Of a stretch of DNA of 64,000 nt, positions 41,723 to 54,624 are shown piece after piece (the stretch's first letter is position 1; each line of letters begins with the position of its first letter). The stretch covers positions 113,016,615-113,080,614 of the forward strand of contig NW_023603184.1 in NCBI RefSeq assembly GCF_014898055.3, written 5' to 3'. Below the pieces are notes generated by a model that saw only the letters and a program-made list of their open reading frames with translations, searched no databases and was not told the origin of the DNA. Made by a program: the position numbers and the translations under genes. Source of the DNA: Talpa occidentalis. Its lineage: Eukaryota > Chordata > Mammalia > Eulipotyphla > Talpidae.

Positions 41723-44435
41723 CCTCATTTCCTCACTTCCCTCTTAGGATGCTTGAGCAAAGGACTGAGTCTTGACCAATTGGGTGATGGCAGACATGAA
41801 GTAAACCACTCCCTGACCTGGTGATTAAAAGCCTCTTGTACCATGTTACAACTTTCTCTTATCCTTCTGTGGTGATTTTGGAGGCCCTGTGCTCCAGATG
41901 ACCTGGCTGCAAAATAGAGAAGAGTCAGCTAAACACCAGATTTTATGGGAGAATATAAATCTTTGTTTTATTAAGGCATTAGGGTTCAGATTTTGATTTT
42001 TGTTTGTCTGGGTTTTCTTTTTTCTTTTTGTTTGCTTTTTTCCCCCTGTACCATAAGAGAGACTATTCTGAATAATTCAAAGAATTTCTCAAAAATGCTT
42101 TATAATATTTTTAATACACCTCAAGCCTCCACTGCAACAGTGATACTGTGGCTTTAGTCATGCGCAACTCATCAATTTCCATGCTTTTTTTAGCCTAATG
42201 ACTTGCCATTTAATTCTCCCATACAAGACAGCTATGCAAAGAAGATTATCTTGGCCTTTAAGAGGTTACCTAACCCCTTTCAAACAAATAGCTAGATTGA
42301 AAGAATATTGCTTGTTGGATAACAAAAAATAATGCCTTAAGATGTAATTTTGGAGAGAAGTAACCAAAGTTTTTTCCAGTTGCTCAAATTGCTCCCTGCC
42401 TCTGTAGAAAAATGACAGGAAAAAAAGAAAAATGACAGACAGCTGCTTAGTGGATTTGCATTTCAGCACAGAACTAAGTCACTTTATTCATATTGTACTG
42501 AGGACATAATCATCAAGGATAAACATTCATATGCTGTTTGTAAATACTATTTGTTCATTGTTATCACAGAGTTGATTCTGACCAGAAATTGTAATAATTC
42601 CAAACTAATCATTCTTTATTTCAACAATAATTGAATCCCTGGACCTTTACCATATAAAATTCAGTGTGATGAGCTAGTGACATTGAATATAAATAATTTC
42701 CAAAGTCACTTCTAAAAGTATCTTTTCTTAACTAAATAATTATTAAAAGCATGTTCTCAAGAACTATCTGAAAAATGTATACAGATATATACGTTTTTAC
42801 AGCTGCAACAAAATACTGAAACAGTCTACTGCTATTTATCTGTATGCTAGAGTAACTGAAATAAACTCTTTAGTTACAGGATTGCATAAGGGAGATGGTA
42901 TAGGATACATGCTAGATAATTATGTTTTACATAATAATGGGCTTTGTTTCCCTTCATTCTTATAGTTGACCACCAGGAAACATCCAGGACATGATAAACT
43001 CAGATTTGTTGATATTTCACTCACATGTTTAATATTGTCTGACAACCCATTCATGGGAAAGGCTCTGAGAGAGAATAAAAAAATATTTTAATAGAGTATC
43101 ACACCTGCATTCAATCATCTCTTTACCCATAATTTGCTGTGCAAATTTAGAAAATTTCTTCTATTCAGTTACCTCAGGAATAAAATCTAAAATTTTCTAA
43201 GCATAGATTCATTAGTAACTATGTTCTATTTTTTGTCAGGAATTAAAAAAGAATTTAACCTTCACCATGAAACAAAGTTAAATTTACTGTAAAATAGTGT
43301 TTGTGAATTGTGAAATAGATTGTAAAGGAAACTTTGAAATCTCTTTTGTAAGGTTATTTTTAAAGAAGCAGAAATTTATCTCTAGCATTGCTTAGGTTTG
43401 GTCTTGCTAAGTTATGAGATAGTCAAGATAATTTTCCATGATGATTTCATAATTGTAAAATGCAATTTGATTATTTTTCCTTTTAAAATCCCTGAGAGCC
43501 AGTGGTACTCAACTGGAACCTTGTGGGTTAGCTTGTTTTTTACACTAATTACCATGTAACAATATATTCTCTTCTCCCTTTGTTAATCCTTATTGTTATT
43601 TTAAACATTAAAGAGGTTTACTAATATAGCCCTAATTTTTCCCTCAGTTTAGCTAAATTTTAGGAGACTTCCTCTTGCCTCTAATCTCCTTGACCTCCCT
43701 ATTATTCTTAGAGAATTCAGATGGAGGAACAATAGAACACAGAACATGAACTATTATGTGCTCCCTTTTTATAGCACATTTACTATAGAAAATTTCTAAC
43801 TATGTATTCTCTGCCTCTTTGTAATTCCTTTTTAAAGCTCCTTGCCATTTTACATTCCTGAAATGTCTTCTTTTTTAATTAATGTAACATTGCACTATAA
43901 TATTGTTTCAGCTATTCATCATAAGAATCAATATGTATATATACTACTTTTAGTATACCACTATATGTCCAATTCTAGCCTCCTCAAGGACCTGGGAATG
44001 ATCCCTTTGATGTGAATCAACAAGGGACTTAGGACACTATCTGAGGAAGTATAGGATACTAACTTTCATGGGTGTCTTCTTCCAAGTTTTGAAACTACCT
44101 CCTGTTTCAAAGATAAGAAAAAGTTTTCCTTTGGATAAAGCCAGTAAACAAACATTAAAATTTTCCTCCCTTTGTTTTTAGCAAGTTTGAATTCAGTCTG
44201 CACTCTGCTATATGTTCCATATCACAATTGCCTTAAATAAAATTGTTCTTGCCTGTTTAATGTTGTTAGTGCAAATTTTGCTTCGCCAGTGTAGACTAGT
44301 TTCCAAAACACTTTCACTCTTTTTAAGATTTTATGTTTCTATAAAACGAACCTTTTGGCATGAGTTGAATTTAAACTGATAGTTACTTTACAGAATATAA
44401 AAAAGGTATGTTGGAATTTCAAAGTGTCTGTACAG
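41723..44435. other. Low-copy interval
   Basis: No SINE or clear LINE. The only repeat-like hints are ccagtggtactcaactgg at about 43500 (weak resemblance to a MER5-type end) and 43880-43980 (weak L1 3' end, minus). No credible gene. Confidence 0.45.
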
Positions 44436-45804
44436 TCCATTAAAAGACACCCTACTGTATGGAATAAAATACGTGCACATGATAGTTCTTACAATGGGAT
44501 AATATTCAAGATCTACAAAGAACTGCTACAACTCAAGAATAAGCAAAAAAAATCAAATAGGGACAAAACTAAATAGGCAATTTTCCAAAGAGATAATGTT
44601 GATCTACAGATATATGTAAAAAAAAAATGTTCATCACCTCTCATCATTAGAGAAATGCAAATCAAAACCACAATGAGATATCATCGCCCAACTGTGAGAA
44701 TGGTCAATATCAACAAGACAAGGTACAAGAAGTGTTGGAGAGGATGTGGGGAAAAGGATCCCTTGATTACTGCTGGGAATGTAGACTGGTGCAGCATACA
44801 GAAAACAGTGTGGAAGTTTCTCAAAACATTAAAAATAGAGCTACCCTGTGATCCAGAAATTCTCCTAGGTATTCTCTCAAAGAAAGCAAAGACATTAATT
44901 CAAAAGGAAATATGCACTCTTATGTTAACTGCATCACAATTTACAATTGCCTCGTTATGGAAATAACCTAAGTACCCGAGGACAGACAAGTAGATGAGAA
45001 AGATGTTGCCTATATACAGTGCAATATACTCAGTTGTTAAAAAAGAAAATGATGATGATGAACTATGTTGCAACAACATAGATGAAAGTGGAGGGGATCA
45101 TGCTACGTGAAGTGAGTCAGGAGGGAGACAAATATCTATTGGTTTCACTCACATGTGGAATACAGGAAAACAAAATAAGGGGATGGACAAAAACTAAAAT
45201 AAACTAACCCTAAAAATCTATACAGTTTAAGAAGATGTGGTACATATACACTATGGAATATTACTCAGCATTCAAAAATGGTAAACACATGCAATTTGCA
45301 GCAACATGGATGGCACTGGAAGGGATCATGCTCAGCGAAATAAGCCAGAAAGAAAAAGAAAAATTCCGGATGGTCTCACTCATAGCAGGAATCTAGAAAA
45401 CTTAAATAAGGGACCAGGAAAATGAATAACTATAAGAAAGAAAATATCAAAATCAACAAACAACTATGAACAAGAGACACTCTATGGTGGGTGGGGGGGC
45501 GGGGAAAGGAGGGATTGGGGTCAAAATAAGGGGGTTGTAATTGTATGGAGAATATAAAAATAAAATTTAAATTTAAAAAAAAAGAAAAAAAGAAAAAAAT
45601 CTATAAAGTTGAGAATACCAAAGGGCTTGGGGGAAATGGAGAGTAATAAGGAAGGCGGCCAAAATGACTATGGTGGAAGAATAAGGGTGACTTGGTGGTG
45701 GGTGTGATGTGGTAACAAAGATCTGAATAGGTGTGGACCCATGCCTCCGAATCATATACAGTTTTGTAAAAGAATGTTACCGCGATTAAAAAAAAAAAAA
45801 AAAA
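44436..45804 (+). mobile_element. Old L1 3' part with a younger L1 nested inside
   Basis: Begins about ccattaaaagacaccctact (ORF2, after the thumb) and carries the ORF2 C terminus. A 103-codon frame at 44655-44966 reads like [12 protein letters not shown]... and contains [10 protein letters not shown] 3'UTR follows, and an A tail at about 45788-45804. ORF2 is broken upstream and downstream. It is interrupted at 45228-45594 by another L1 end. Confidence 0.8.
45212..45610 (+). mobile_element. Young short L1 3' end nested in the older L1
   Basis: Insertion body about 45228-45594, flanked by aaaaatctatacagtt (45212-45227) and aaaaatctataaagtt (45595-45610), one mismatch over 16 bp. Starts at aagaagatgtggtacatat (ORF2 KKMWYIY), reaches the ORF2 stop at about 45395 and the G-rich 3'UTR, and ends in an A-rich tail with AAAG interruptions. 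Same young family as 13539-14774, truncated to about 367 bp. Confidence 0.92.
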
Positions 45805-46059
45805 GAGCTCTCCAGTGCAACTGTGACTATGCAGGTACCTCTGTTTCTTCCTCTTTTTCTTAAAAAAAAAAAACCTGCCATTTTAAAATGTTAAAATAAA
45901 ATAGAAAGAAATTCAACAAAATCCCAGGTTATCTGCCTACCTATATTCACTAGCACTTACCAGCAGACTAGACAATCTCCCACATTAAGTTAATATTCTT
46001 CTAAATTTATTTCTAACATTGCATAATACTACAATATCCTTTCAAGATAAAAGTCAAAA
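45805..46059. other. Nothing recognised
   Basis: Short low-copy stretch between two L1 pieces. Confidence 0.4.
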
Positions 46060-46575
46060 AGATATATACCCAATTTTTATTGCAGCATTATTTACACTCC
46101 ACAAGACATGGGAGTAAATTTATTTGTTCATCAATGGATGACTAGATTAAAAAATGTGATATATATATATATACATATAGGAATATTATTCAGGCATAAA
46201 AAGAAGGAAATCTTGCCATTTATGAAGGACTTTGACAGTACTATGCCAAATGAAATGTCAGAGAAAGACAAATACTAGTATTATCTTATACATGATATCT
46301 AAAGATAAAACAAATGTAAAAGAGATGAAAGACAGGTCATTCTTGTAGGGGGACAATGGGGCTAGGCAAAATGGGTAAAGGGGACCAAATGGTACAAAAT
46401 TCCAGCTATAAAATAAGTTCTGAAGAAAAAATGTACAGCATTGTAACTATAGTTAATAATACTGTACCACATATATTTGAAAGTTGATAAGATAGTAGAT
46501 CTTAAAGTTCGCAAGAAAAACAACTGTAACTATGTGTGGTAATGGATGTTAACTAGACTTAGTATGATGATCATT

Positions 46576-46630
<55 letters not shown>

Positions 46631-46690
46631 GAACCATTATTTTGTATACCTGAAACCAGTATGTCGGTTTTATCTAAAGTATTTAAAAAC
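46060..46690 (+). mobile_element. L1MA/B-type 3' end
   Basis: The order is typical: tgcagcattatttacactcc...catcaatggatgactagatt, gaatattattcaggcataaaaag, gaaatcttgccattt, then the 3'UTR (gggacaatggggctaggc, ataagttctgaag, agttaataatactgtacc, agtagatcttaaagttc) and gtatacctgaaaccagtatg near the end. Old and frame-broken. A (TA)n tract has grown inside it. Confidence 0.8.
46580..46625. repeat. (TA)23 microsatellite inside L1 3'UTR
   Basis: Pure TA alternation of 46 bp at a place where L1M 3'UTRs often carry TATA repeats. Confidence 0.95.
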
Positions 46691-49107
46691 GATAAACATC
46701 AAAATGTCTCTATCATCACGGGCACCAGTTTTTTTTTTTCTTTTGTTATACTATTTCAGAATGATTAATATTTTGAATTCACAGATATGAGCAATTTCAA
46801 TTTATATAAAAATATAGCTCACACTAAGATTAAAGTAAGGTAAATAGGAAATCAGCTATCACCACAAGTTATCTTTTGCCAAAAATAAATACACTTAGCT
46901 GCCATATTATTCACTGGATTTGCCTCTCTCAAAATTTACTATTATCAATACTTTACCTCAGTTTTTAATACTGCCACATCATATACTATAAATGTTTATT
47001 GAATTGATATTGTTTGAATGGATGAAAGTATGGGAAATTTTGTGATCATTTTATATTGTGGCATTTTTTTTGTGGTGACATAGGCCAATACAAATATATG
47101 ATATTCTGAGTAAATATTCACCTTGCATAATTTTTTAGATTGTAAAGATGAAAGTTCATTCTTTCCTACCAGCATGATTTATAGTTTTGATGACATGCAT
47201 TTTTTAAGTATTACAGTCATCATATAAATAACCTTTTACATTTTACATGACGATTTCTAAATCTATAATATTAAACGTATAATCCTGACAAATAAACAAA
47301 AAGAAAACCTGCATGAAAACATCAAACAACAAATCTTCCCTATCATTAATCACCTCACAGTTTCAATATTATTTAATAACATGTCTTACCTCACAAGGAG
47401 TGCTATCCCTGGGCTAGAAATCATTTTTGTGATTCATAACGAGGAACCCTGCAGTTTTATTCAGTGGTTATTCAGAGATTTGAAATGGCTCTACCTAACT
47501 TTGTGACAGTATAATATATGATTCACAATAGAAAACACAATACAGAAAGATTTCAGGAAACTTAATTGACTAGAACTGCAGGTGACTTACTATAGGGTTT
47601 ATTAGAGTCTCCCAAAAAGCATAGTTCTCAGCTGCCTGACTATTCACAGTACAGTAATGTAACTAGTATAAGGTGTGTGGTGGATGCCAAATGATCTGAA
47701 GCACTGCTTGAAGAGCACCTTGACAAAAATTAAGATCCTCCTAAGCCTGTCTTATCTCCCTCTTCTATCTGGCAGAGTTAACAGAGCTGAGGCAGGAATG
47801 ATAGGAGGGAGTACGTGGTGAGGAACAGAAGGCACCCTTAGTATTCTGATAGTTTATTTTTTCTGCTCTCTCTATCAGCAGGAAGAAAAAAAGTCACACA
47901 TTATGCTGGTAGGAAAAAAAGGAGCCCTTATGCATCAAAAAAGCTCCAAAGCAATTTACTAATTTAAAATAATCAAATTATAGCAAAATAACAGCCGTTC
48001 TTAAAACAATATATTTTTGTGTTTGTTTATCCTAAATCACAATCTGAAAGCAAAACCTGGACCAAAGTTATGATTCTGGTCACAGACAGAAAGAAAAATT
48101 TAAGAAAATTATATACGTGATGAATAGCAGAAAAGTTACAGTAAATGCTCCACAAGCTCACTTATAGGCTATTGTTACCAAATTATTTCACTACTATAAT
48201 GGTCAAAGCTTAATGATTGCAACATTAAAGACTTAAATCTGTGGTCTAACAAACTGAAATATTTTTGTAATACAGTGAACTATCAGAAGGAAAAACTTCT
48301 TCAATAAATGGGAATATTAAAGCAAGCTCCAGTTTATCCACTCCTCCAAGCCATCTGGGAAGTTTTCCAGTATAATTAAGTATAAACTGTTTCATAAACT
48401 TTAGAGTGTGCATGATCATATCCTTTTGTATTTCATCAGATTAAATTGAAAGCTGTTTGGTTCTTCATATGTCAGATGACAGAAATTTGAGTATTGTCTG
48501 TTTAAACAATTTAATTCTCTTAAACTAATGTCTGAAATTGCTTACTCTATCCCAAATTGAGTGGCTTGGTAAGGGTTTTCCTATGATGTCTAACTTGCTA
48601 TCTTCTTCCTCAATGAAAACTGCTATTGCAAATTCCTTTTGCTAAATAAAATGATATTCCATGCCACAGTGATGTCTCACAATCATGGGCTTCTGTATAT
48701 AAACTAATCCTTAAAATATTTTGTCAAGAGCCCTGTATTTCTCAGAACATTCCTGAGAGACAAAGAGGATACTGAAAAGCAACTTGAGGATATCATAGTT
48801 TAAAACACAACATTTAATTTCCATTTCACAATGTGGTGAAATCATCTTCATACCTGACCCTGATCTTACACCACAATTTTAAACAGTAAGAAGACATCAC
48901 ATCCCAAGTGGCCATGGAGTTCAGACATAGGATGGACAGTGTGAGTGGGAACACCTGGGACAAATAAAGCTATTTCACTCATCTATTTTATATTTAGACT
49001 TTTTGGATACTTTTTTTTTTTTAACTAAAGAAGAATTGCAATGTTAGCGTATATGGAAAAAACATGGATAAACCTCATTGTCAGAATGGATACTGGGAAA
49101 AAAATAC
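46691..49107. other. Low-copy interval
   Basis: About 2.4 kb without a placed repeat or credible gene; oligo-A/T runs only. Confidence 0.45.
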
Positions 49108-49385
49108 TTTTATTTATTGAAGTAACATTAGTTTACAACACTGGATATGATTCAGAAATTTAGGATCCCACTTCTTCAGGTGTGTGTTACCACACCACAC
49201 CTACCACCAAGTTCCTCATAATCCATTACCACAGTCATTGCACCTCTCCTCCTTTCTTCTCTAACCTCTTCATCCCCCCCAAATACCCTCAATTTTATGG
49301 TCAGATTTCTAGGATTTGTTTTTGGTTTGGTTTTTACTGACTGCTTAATTTCTTTATATTCTACATATAAGTTAATCATGTGATT
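49108..49385 (-). mobile_element. L1 (L1MA/B-type) 3' end, minus strand
   Basis: tttatttattgaagtaacattagtttacaacactggatatg followed by CTTCAGGTGTGTGTTACCACACCACACCTACCACCAAG parallels 27295-27405 and the reverse complement of L1M-type 3'UTRs. It extends into the ORF2 end region (tttctttatattctacatat near 49351). Confidence 0.65.
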
Positions 49386-50250
49386 TTTAAATATGTAAAT
49401 ATTTTAAATTCTATTTCTAAAAGTCTATATTCTTTAAAAAGTTTTAAAATATTCTGATATATATTGTGAAAAATGGTGAATGATTAATATTAACACCAGT
49501 CTTATTGGCAATTTTTCTATAAATTTCACATTCACTATTCGAATCATACTACGATATTTACTTAATTGTAAACATGAATAAATTATGAGTTTTTCTAGTC
49601 AACTTTTTAAAATAGGGTTCACACAAATAAAGAGAACTCTAAAAATTCAAGATAGTTTCTAATCTAAGTTTGAAATAAGCTGAGGACCTGTTGCTGCAAT
49701 TATCATAAAAAGAAATATTTGACTTGAATCTGATTAATATAAGCAGGAGAATACTTATTAGTATGTTATTAGTAAAATATTTTTCTTGGACTAAGAACAA
49801 TGGTACAGTAAAATAAATAATCATTAGATAAAAGTAGAAAAAGTCTCAAGTATTCAGAGAAATATTTCATTAAGAATTGTGCTGGACAGGTGGCAATAAT
49901 TGGATTGCCCATCTGCAGACTGTAAAATCATCTTCAGGCTGGCTAGCACAAGTGTTACAGTCAATGTTTGGAAACGTATCCATTTGCAAATTCTGCCAGA
50001 TGGACCCTAACCAAATTCAGAGAGCCACGTAGGACCAATGTTCTTTCTGATGTTTTTCAAAGTTTAAGCAGATGACGACGCCATTTGCACAGCAAAATAG
50101 GAACAATGAACTTTGAACAGTATGTGAATTTATTTAGTGAGTTGAGGAGGGGTCAGATAATGACAAAAGAACTCCTTTAAATTCCAGATCCTAATAAAAT
50201 CTTCTCCAAATAAGAGCCATTCCAAGGTGAAGATGAGATTGGCAATTACC
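49386..50250. other. Low-copy interval
   Basis: No placed repeat or gene. Confidence 0.4.
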
Positions 50251-50320
50251 TGTTTTTTGAACTGATGAGTGCAGTGTTTCAACTTCTTCCTGGGAGACAT
50301 AAAGAAATTTCTAGAGATGT
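50251..50320 (+). repeat. Unassigned dispersed repeat pair, copy A
   Basis: tttttgaactgatgagtgca...tttcaacttcttcctgggag...aagaaattt closely matches 52080-52149 over about 65 bases, same strand, 1.8 kb apart. The wider flanks are not obviously similar. Family unknown. Confidence 0.75.
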
Positions 50321-50654
50321 ATAATTAAAGCATCATTATTCCCACATTGTGACTTGTTTTCCAATATTATCATTTACTATATAGAACTGGGCTGTGTGCT
50401 AGTCTGATGATTTTTTTTTTCTTAGTGAGTTTTTATGCCTTAAAGCTGCTTCTAAACAAAAGAAACTTTAAGCTTATCAGAAAAAGCTGTCAACATTGTA
50501 TGGCTGCGACATTCCTATTAGCTCTGTGTCCTGGAACAATAGAGTGAAGCTGAGAATTTTCTTTTTATTATCTCAAAATATGAAATATTGTAGTGTTCAT
50601 GTACCCTCCATTTCTCGTACATTTAAGTTAAGGAATTTGTGTGGACTTATATTC

Positions 50655-50870
50655 AAGAAAAAGAAAGAAAGCAAAAGGATGGGGAGGAGGGAGATAAGTA
50701 TAAAAGGAAGGAAGGTGGGACATAGGTGGGACATGGGAGGGAGGGAGGGAGGAAGGGAGGGAGGGTGGAAGAAAGGAAGGGAGAGAAAGGGGAAGAAGAG
50801 AGAAAGGGAGAGTGGAAGGAAAGAAGACTGGAGGGAGAGAAGACTTGTGAGGGAGGAAGGAAGGGGAAAC
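50655..50870 (+). repeat. Polypurine (GGGA/GGAA)n tract with G-quadruplex motif
   Basis: About 215 bases almost entirely A/G on the plus strand. A core at 50735-50765 reads gggagggagggagg followed by more GGGA units, an ideal G-quadruplex pattern. Long polypurine mirror-like tracts can also form triplex DNA. The frames on both strands here (137 and 95 codons) are low-complexity artefacts. Confidence 0.92.
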
Positions 50871-50917
50871 TGTAACAGGAAATTTAAAAAGATATATAGT
50901 TTGCTTTAAAATCATTT

Positions 50918-51212
50918 AAAAATGGAAAAGGTGGGCCTCCCTGGTGGTGCAGGGAGTTAAGCGCAGTGCTGTGAAGCTGTCCACAGCCTCTGTAGTGTGG
51001 GTTCGATCCTGGCCAGCCAGGGAGATACCCACATGGTGCGGCAGACCTCTTCTGTCTCACCTGCTGCTCCCCTCAGCAGTGTATTTCATCAGTCTGCCTG
51101 TTCGGTTCCCTGCTCCGTCCCTGGTGAATCCTCTCACCCTCCTGCATCTCTGGCCTGTACCCCATGTCTTGTATGCATAAATAAAAAAATCTTGAAAAAA
51201 AATGTAAAAGGT
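50918..51212 (+). mobile_element. SINE copy 12 with TSD
   Basis: SINE body about 50933-51197, between aaaaatggaaaaggt (50918-50932) and aaaaatgtaaaaggt (51198-51212), one mismatch. Intermediate subfamily (GCAGGGAGTTAAGCGCAGTGCTGTGAAGC, GGGTTCGATCCTGGCC). Confidence 0.94.
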
Positions 51213-51449
51213 TTGTTTGTTCACAGGAAAGAAAAGTATATTAACCCCAAAGAAGATGCAAGTTATGTAAAAATGAAGTTCTCTATGAGACTATAAAATG
51301 CCTTTAAATATTAGAATTAGTTTCCCTTGAAAATTCTCCTTTTTGTCCTTGGAAAAATAGCCATAATTATGAGGAGCCTCTTTCTGATTTATATTGACTG
51401 CTGTCTGACTGGAGGAAAAAAATATTGTAGGGTCTCCAATTAAATGAAC
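51213..51449. other. Nothing recognised
   Basis: Short low-copy stretch. Confidence 0.35.
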
Positions 51450-51800
51450 TCTTTGATTTTTTTTGGCTCCAGTGGTGTGCTAGATCTTCTCGGCTAGAAA
51501 CCTGGACTTCCACAAAGGCTGTCTTCCGTGACTAATTGTTTAGAACACTGTTTTCCATGGACTGACTGTGACCAAGTAGGAAGTCAAAGCAGAGCCCACA
51601 GCAGGACTGAAATCTGTTACCTATTATCCAACGCTTAGATAGTTACGACTCCTCCGGGTCCCTTTGCATAGAGGGATGGACCCACACTTCCAAAAAGATA
51701 CTTTTATCTGCAGATGGATGTCAAAATACATCAAAATACATTACTGGGGGTGGGACCGAGATAAACGAAGAACATCCTATTTAGTCTAACGCTGATGTCA
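51450..51800 (+). mobile_element. Old LTR-like repeat fragment, family uncertain
   Basis: CTCCAGTGGTGTGCTAGATC...CTGGACTTCCACAAAGGC, then CTTTTATCTGCAGATGGATGTCAAAATA, GAACATCCTATTTAGTC and GCTGATGTCATTC follow an old LTR-type 3' pattern ('cacaaaggtactcttgtccatggatggctgtc ... acctcctattctgccatcttgctgacgtcac'). No viral gene sequence is attached. A 10-bp tandem tcaaaataca lies at about 51720-51739. Confidence 0.35.
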
Positions 51801-54624
51801 TTCATTGAACATGCATTTTTAAATCCCTGCTTTGTAGTTGTCACCCTGCTCTTTCTGAGGAGCTTTTCAGTATTTTACACTTCAAGTTGACTTTCTTTAT
51901 AGGGGGTTATTTTAGTCTCAATTTCCTGTTCTCTCTTCCAATTAAGCTTTCCTCACTCTCTAGCTTTCTGCAAGACTTTGAAGTGTGAGTTTAAGAAGTA
52001 GTTCTGATGGAAATTATGACTTTATATACTTATGAAAATTTGAAATTTATAAAAAGATGTAGGTAGTCTGCTCTTTCAGCTGCTTTTTGAACTGACAAGT
52101 ATAGTATTTCAACTTCTTCCTGGGAGACATTAAGAAATCTGTCAGTGATCTCTTGGGGAGGCATGTACTTACCCAGCTACATTTAACTAGAAGTCACTAG
52201 AAGCCCCAGGATTCTAAGCAGGTAAAGGATAGGTACCTCTCCCCATATCCCTACAACATTCCTGATGAGGATATGTCTCAGGCTTTACTCCCTTTCTGGT
52301 AGTTTCTGTTTTTCCTACCCTTGGAGACACTGATCAAGTGGAGACAATGATTGTCTCTTTCAAGCATAGTAGCTCCCTCACTGATATTAATCCAATGTGT
52401 CTATGAAGGTAGAGATGACTCCAGGATCCTGATAATCCACCGTCTCTGTGTCTCTTGTATACGTTATTCTTTCACTAAGTTGCTGCTCAGTAAATATCTA
52501 TTGAACTTTAGTCAGAAAGAAAGAATTTTCATATTGAATAGGAAGTTATATTAGATCTCTAATTGTCTTGCTAAGTCTAAGACTTTATGAACAGTGAGTA
52601 AAATCTGTATCGATAACCTTATGGGTGTGTAAACAAACAGTGCTGCATTCAAATTTATATAATGGAAAGAAGTAAGGGCAATTAAAATGTCTCTTCTCTA
52701 GTCTATCACTTAGTAGTTACATGACTGGTTGGGAATGCAATCAGAGATAAATAATTCAACCTTCCAAAATATGTGTCTAACCAATTAAAATCTCATTTTC
52801 ACTAATTAAAGTCCTGTTAAGTCCCTAGTTCACTTTTCCTCCCAGTGCTCAGAGTTCACAGTTTGGGAAGTTTGTCCCTGATAGACTTCTGTGTAGCCTT
52901 CTCTAATCAGAAAACTGACTGGTGTTCTAGGAAGACAAACAACTAGTTTACTAACATTTAAGCTTTGACATAATCGTTTGCTCCCTGTGGAACTATTAAG
53001 CTTTGCTAATGGAGAAAAACAGACAAATATTTGCAGAGTGTTACCTAGTTATATATTCAAGATCCCCTCAGATTTCTAACTTTGCTTTGATTTAAAATGA
53101 ACTAGATTTTTTTCCTATCAATATTTCAAATTCCCTCAGATGGCTTCTCTGTGGGATGACATCATAAAAGTAGGTATGCTATTACAAAGAAAGGACTGGT
53201 ACTACTGAATACACCAGTACTAGAATGAACAACTTAGCACTTTCCCTGTCATTGGAGAGTAATAGATTTCATAGCTAGGAAGAAAAGGTAAACTTTAACA
53301 TTAGTAGAGAAGAAGGAAACCTAAAAGTGAAACAGTGGGCTTTAAAATATACTGGTTCAGCAGTTAGGATTTTATAGAAGGTTTTTATGATCCATTGGAT
53401 ATTTAGGTCTAAATTTTATTGAAGAGTATCTCCTTTAAAATCCTTCTGTATTACAATGACAAGATTGTTATGCTCTCATCTATCCTTTTATTATAAAGGT
53501 ATAACTTAGTATATTATAAAACCACAAACTGATAAATACTCATTTACATTACTTTTATTCAATAAAGGCAAAAAACATTATAGCTATATTATGAAAGCAA
53601 AAAAATATATCTATAATTCTTAAGCTCTCAATTATATAAACTGTTTTTTCATAAAAGAAAAATATTAAATTTGACAAATTACCTTGCATTAGACTTGGCT
53701 TTTGTTAAAGAAAAATACTTCAGTGTTTTTCTCTGTTTAAAAAAAAATACAGCACAAAATAAATCAAAAAACAAGCAAAAGTACAAAAGAGAAAAAAACA
53801 AAAGGAAGATTTCACTTTATCTCTTGAATTCTAGATAAGTCTCAGGAATTCAAGCATAAGGACATGGATGGATTACAGAGAAACAGAATCCCCATCACAA
53901 TAGCACTCAGGGAATTGAGGGTGGAAAGAAAGTTGTGCTTTGCAGGCACTTTGCAATTTGTTAGTTCTTTTGAGATATATAGGCTTTCTGTCAGACTTTT
54001 ATAAGCTTTACTGTATGCATAAGAATCTGAAACAAAGTTTCAGAGTGTAACTTCTAAGAAGTATTAAAAGCAAAAAAAAAAAAAAAAAAAGGAAGCAAAA
54101 ATAGGGAAGCAAAAGAACTACAAATAAGAAAATGACAAATTTCTGTAGAAATCAGCATCTTGGAAAAAAAGAGTCAGCTAATTCCATCAGTATATTAGTT
54201 CCAATTATTTGGAGATAAACTCAGAAGTAAGATCAACTAACAAAAACTGTATCCAGCAAGAATCCACTATCAGCTGGTGAATGGCCAGTCATCACACATG
54301 TAATGCATTCACTGTTTAGTATGAGAACAACAAAGAAAGTAATCTTGTATTAACCTATTCAGTGATTAAACCATGTCTTTTATAATTCCCTTGGTCATGA
54401 GCAGAATTTATCAGCTAGAACTATACATAGGTAAATTAGAATGTTGGCAAACATAGTTAAATTAGAATGTGGGGGCGCAGGGGTAAAGGAATCAAGTCTA
54501 AACCCAGAATATGTGTCAGGTTGAATTTTCCAAAAGCAGGTGCTGAACTAGGGTTTGGAGTGAAGAATGATTTTTAGAGACCAACATATATAAATGGTAG
54601 AAGAAAATGCATCATTGGACAGAA
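51801..54624. other. Low-copy interval
   Basis: Apart from copy B of the dispersed pair (52080-52149), no repeat is placed. An A-run is at 54073-54090. No frame longer than about 70 codons. Confidence 0.45.
52080..52149 (+). repeat. Unassigned dispersed repeat pair, copy B
   Basis: Partner of 50251-50320: shares tttttgaactga, then atttcaacttcttcctggga and gacat.aagaaat. Differences are scattered substitutions, so the duplication is not recent. Confidence 0.75.

Noticed and set aside
43500..43530. MER5-type DNA transposon end (ccagtggtactcaact)
   Set aside because: Only about 16 bases look similar and no partner end was found.
50496..50915. 137-codon plus and 95-codon minus frames
   Set aside because: Low-complexity translation (Gly/Arg/Glu/Lys or Pro/Ser/Leu) of the polypurine tract.
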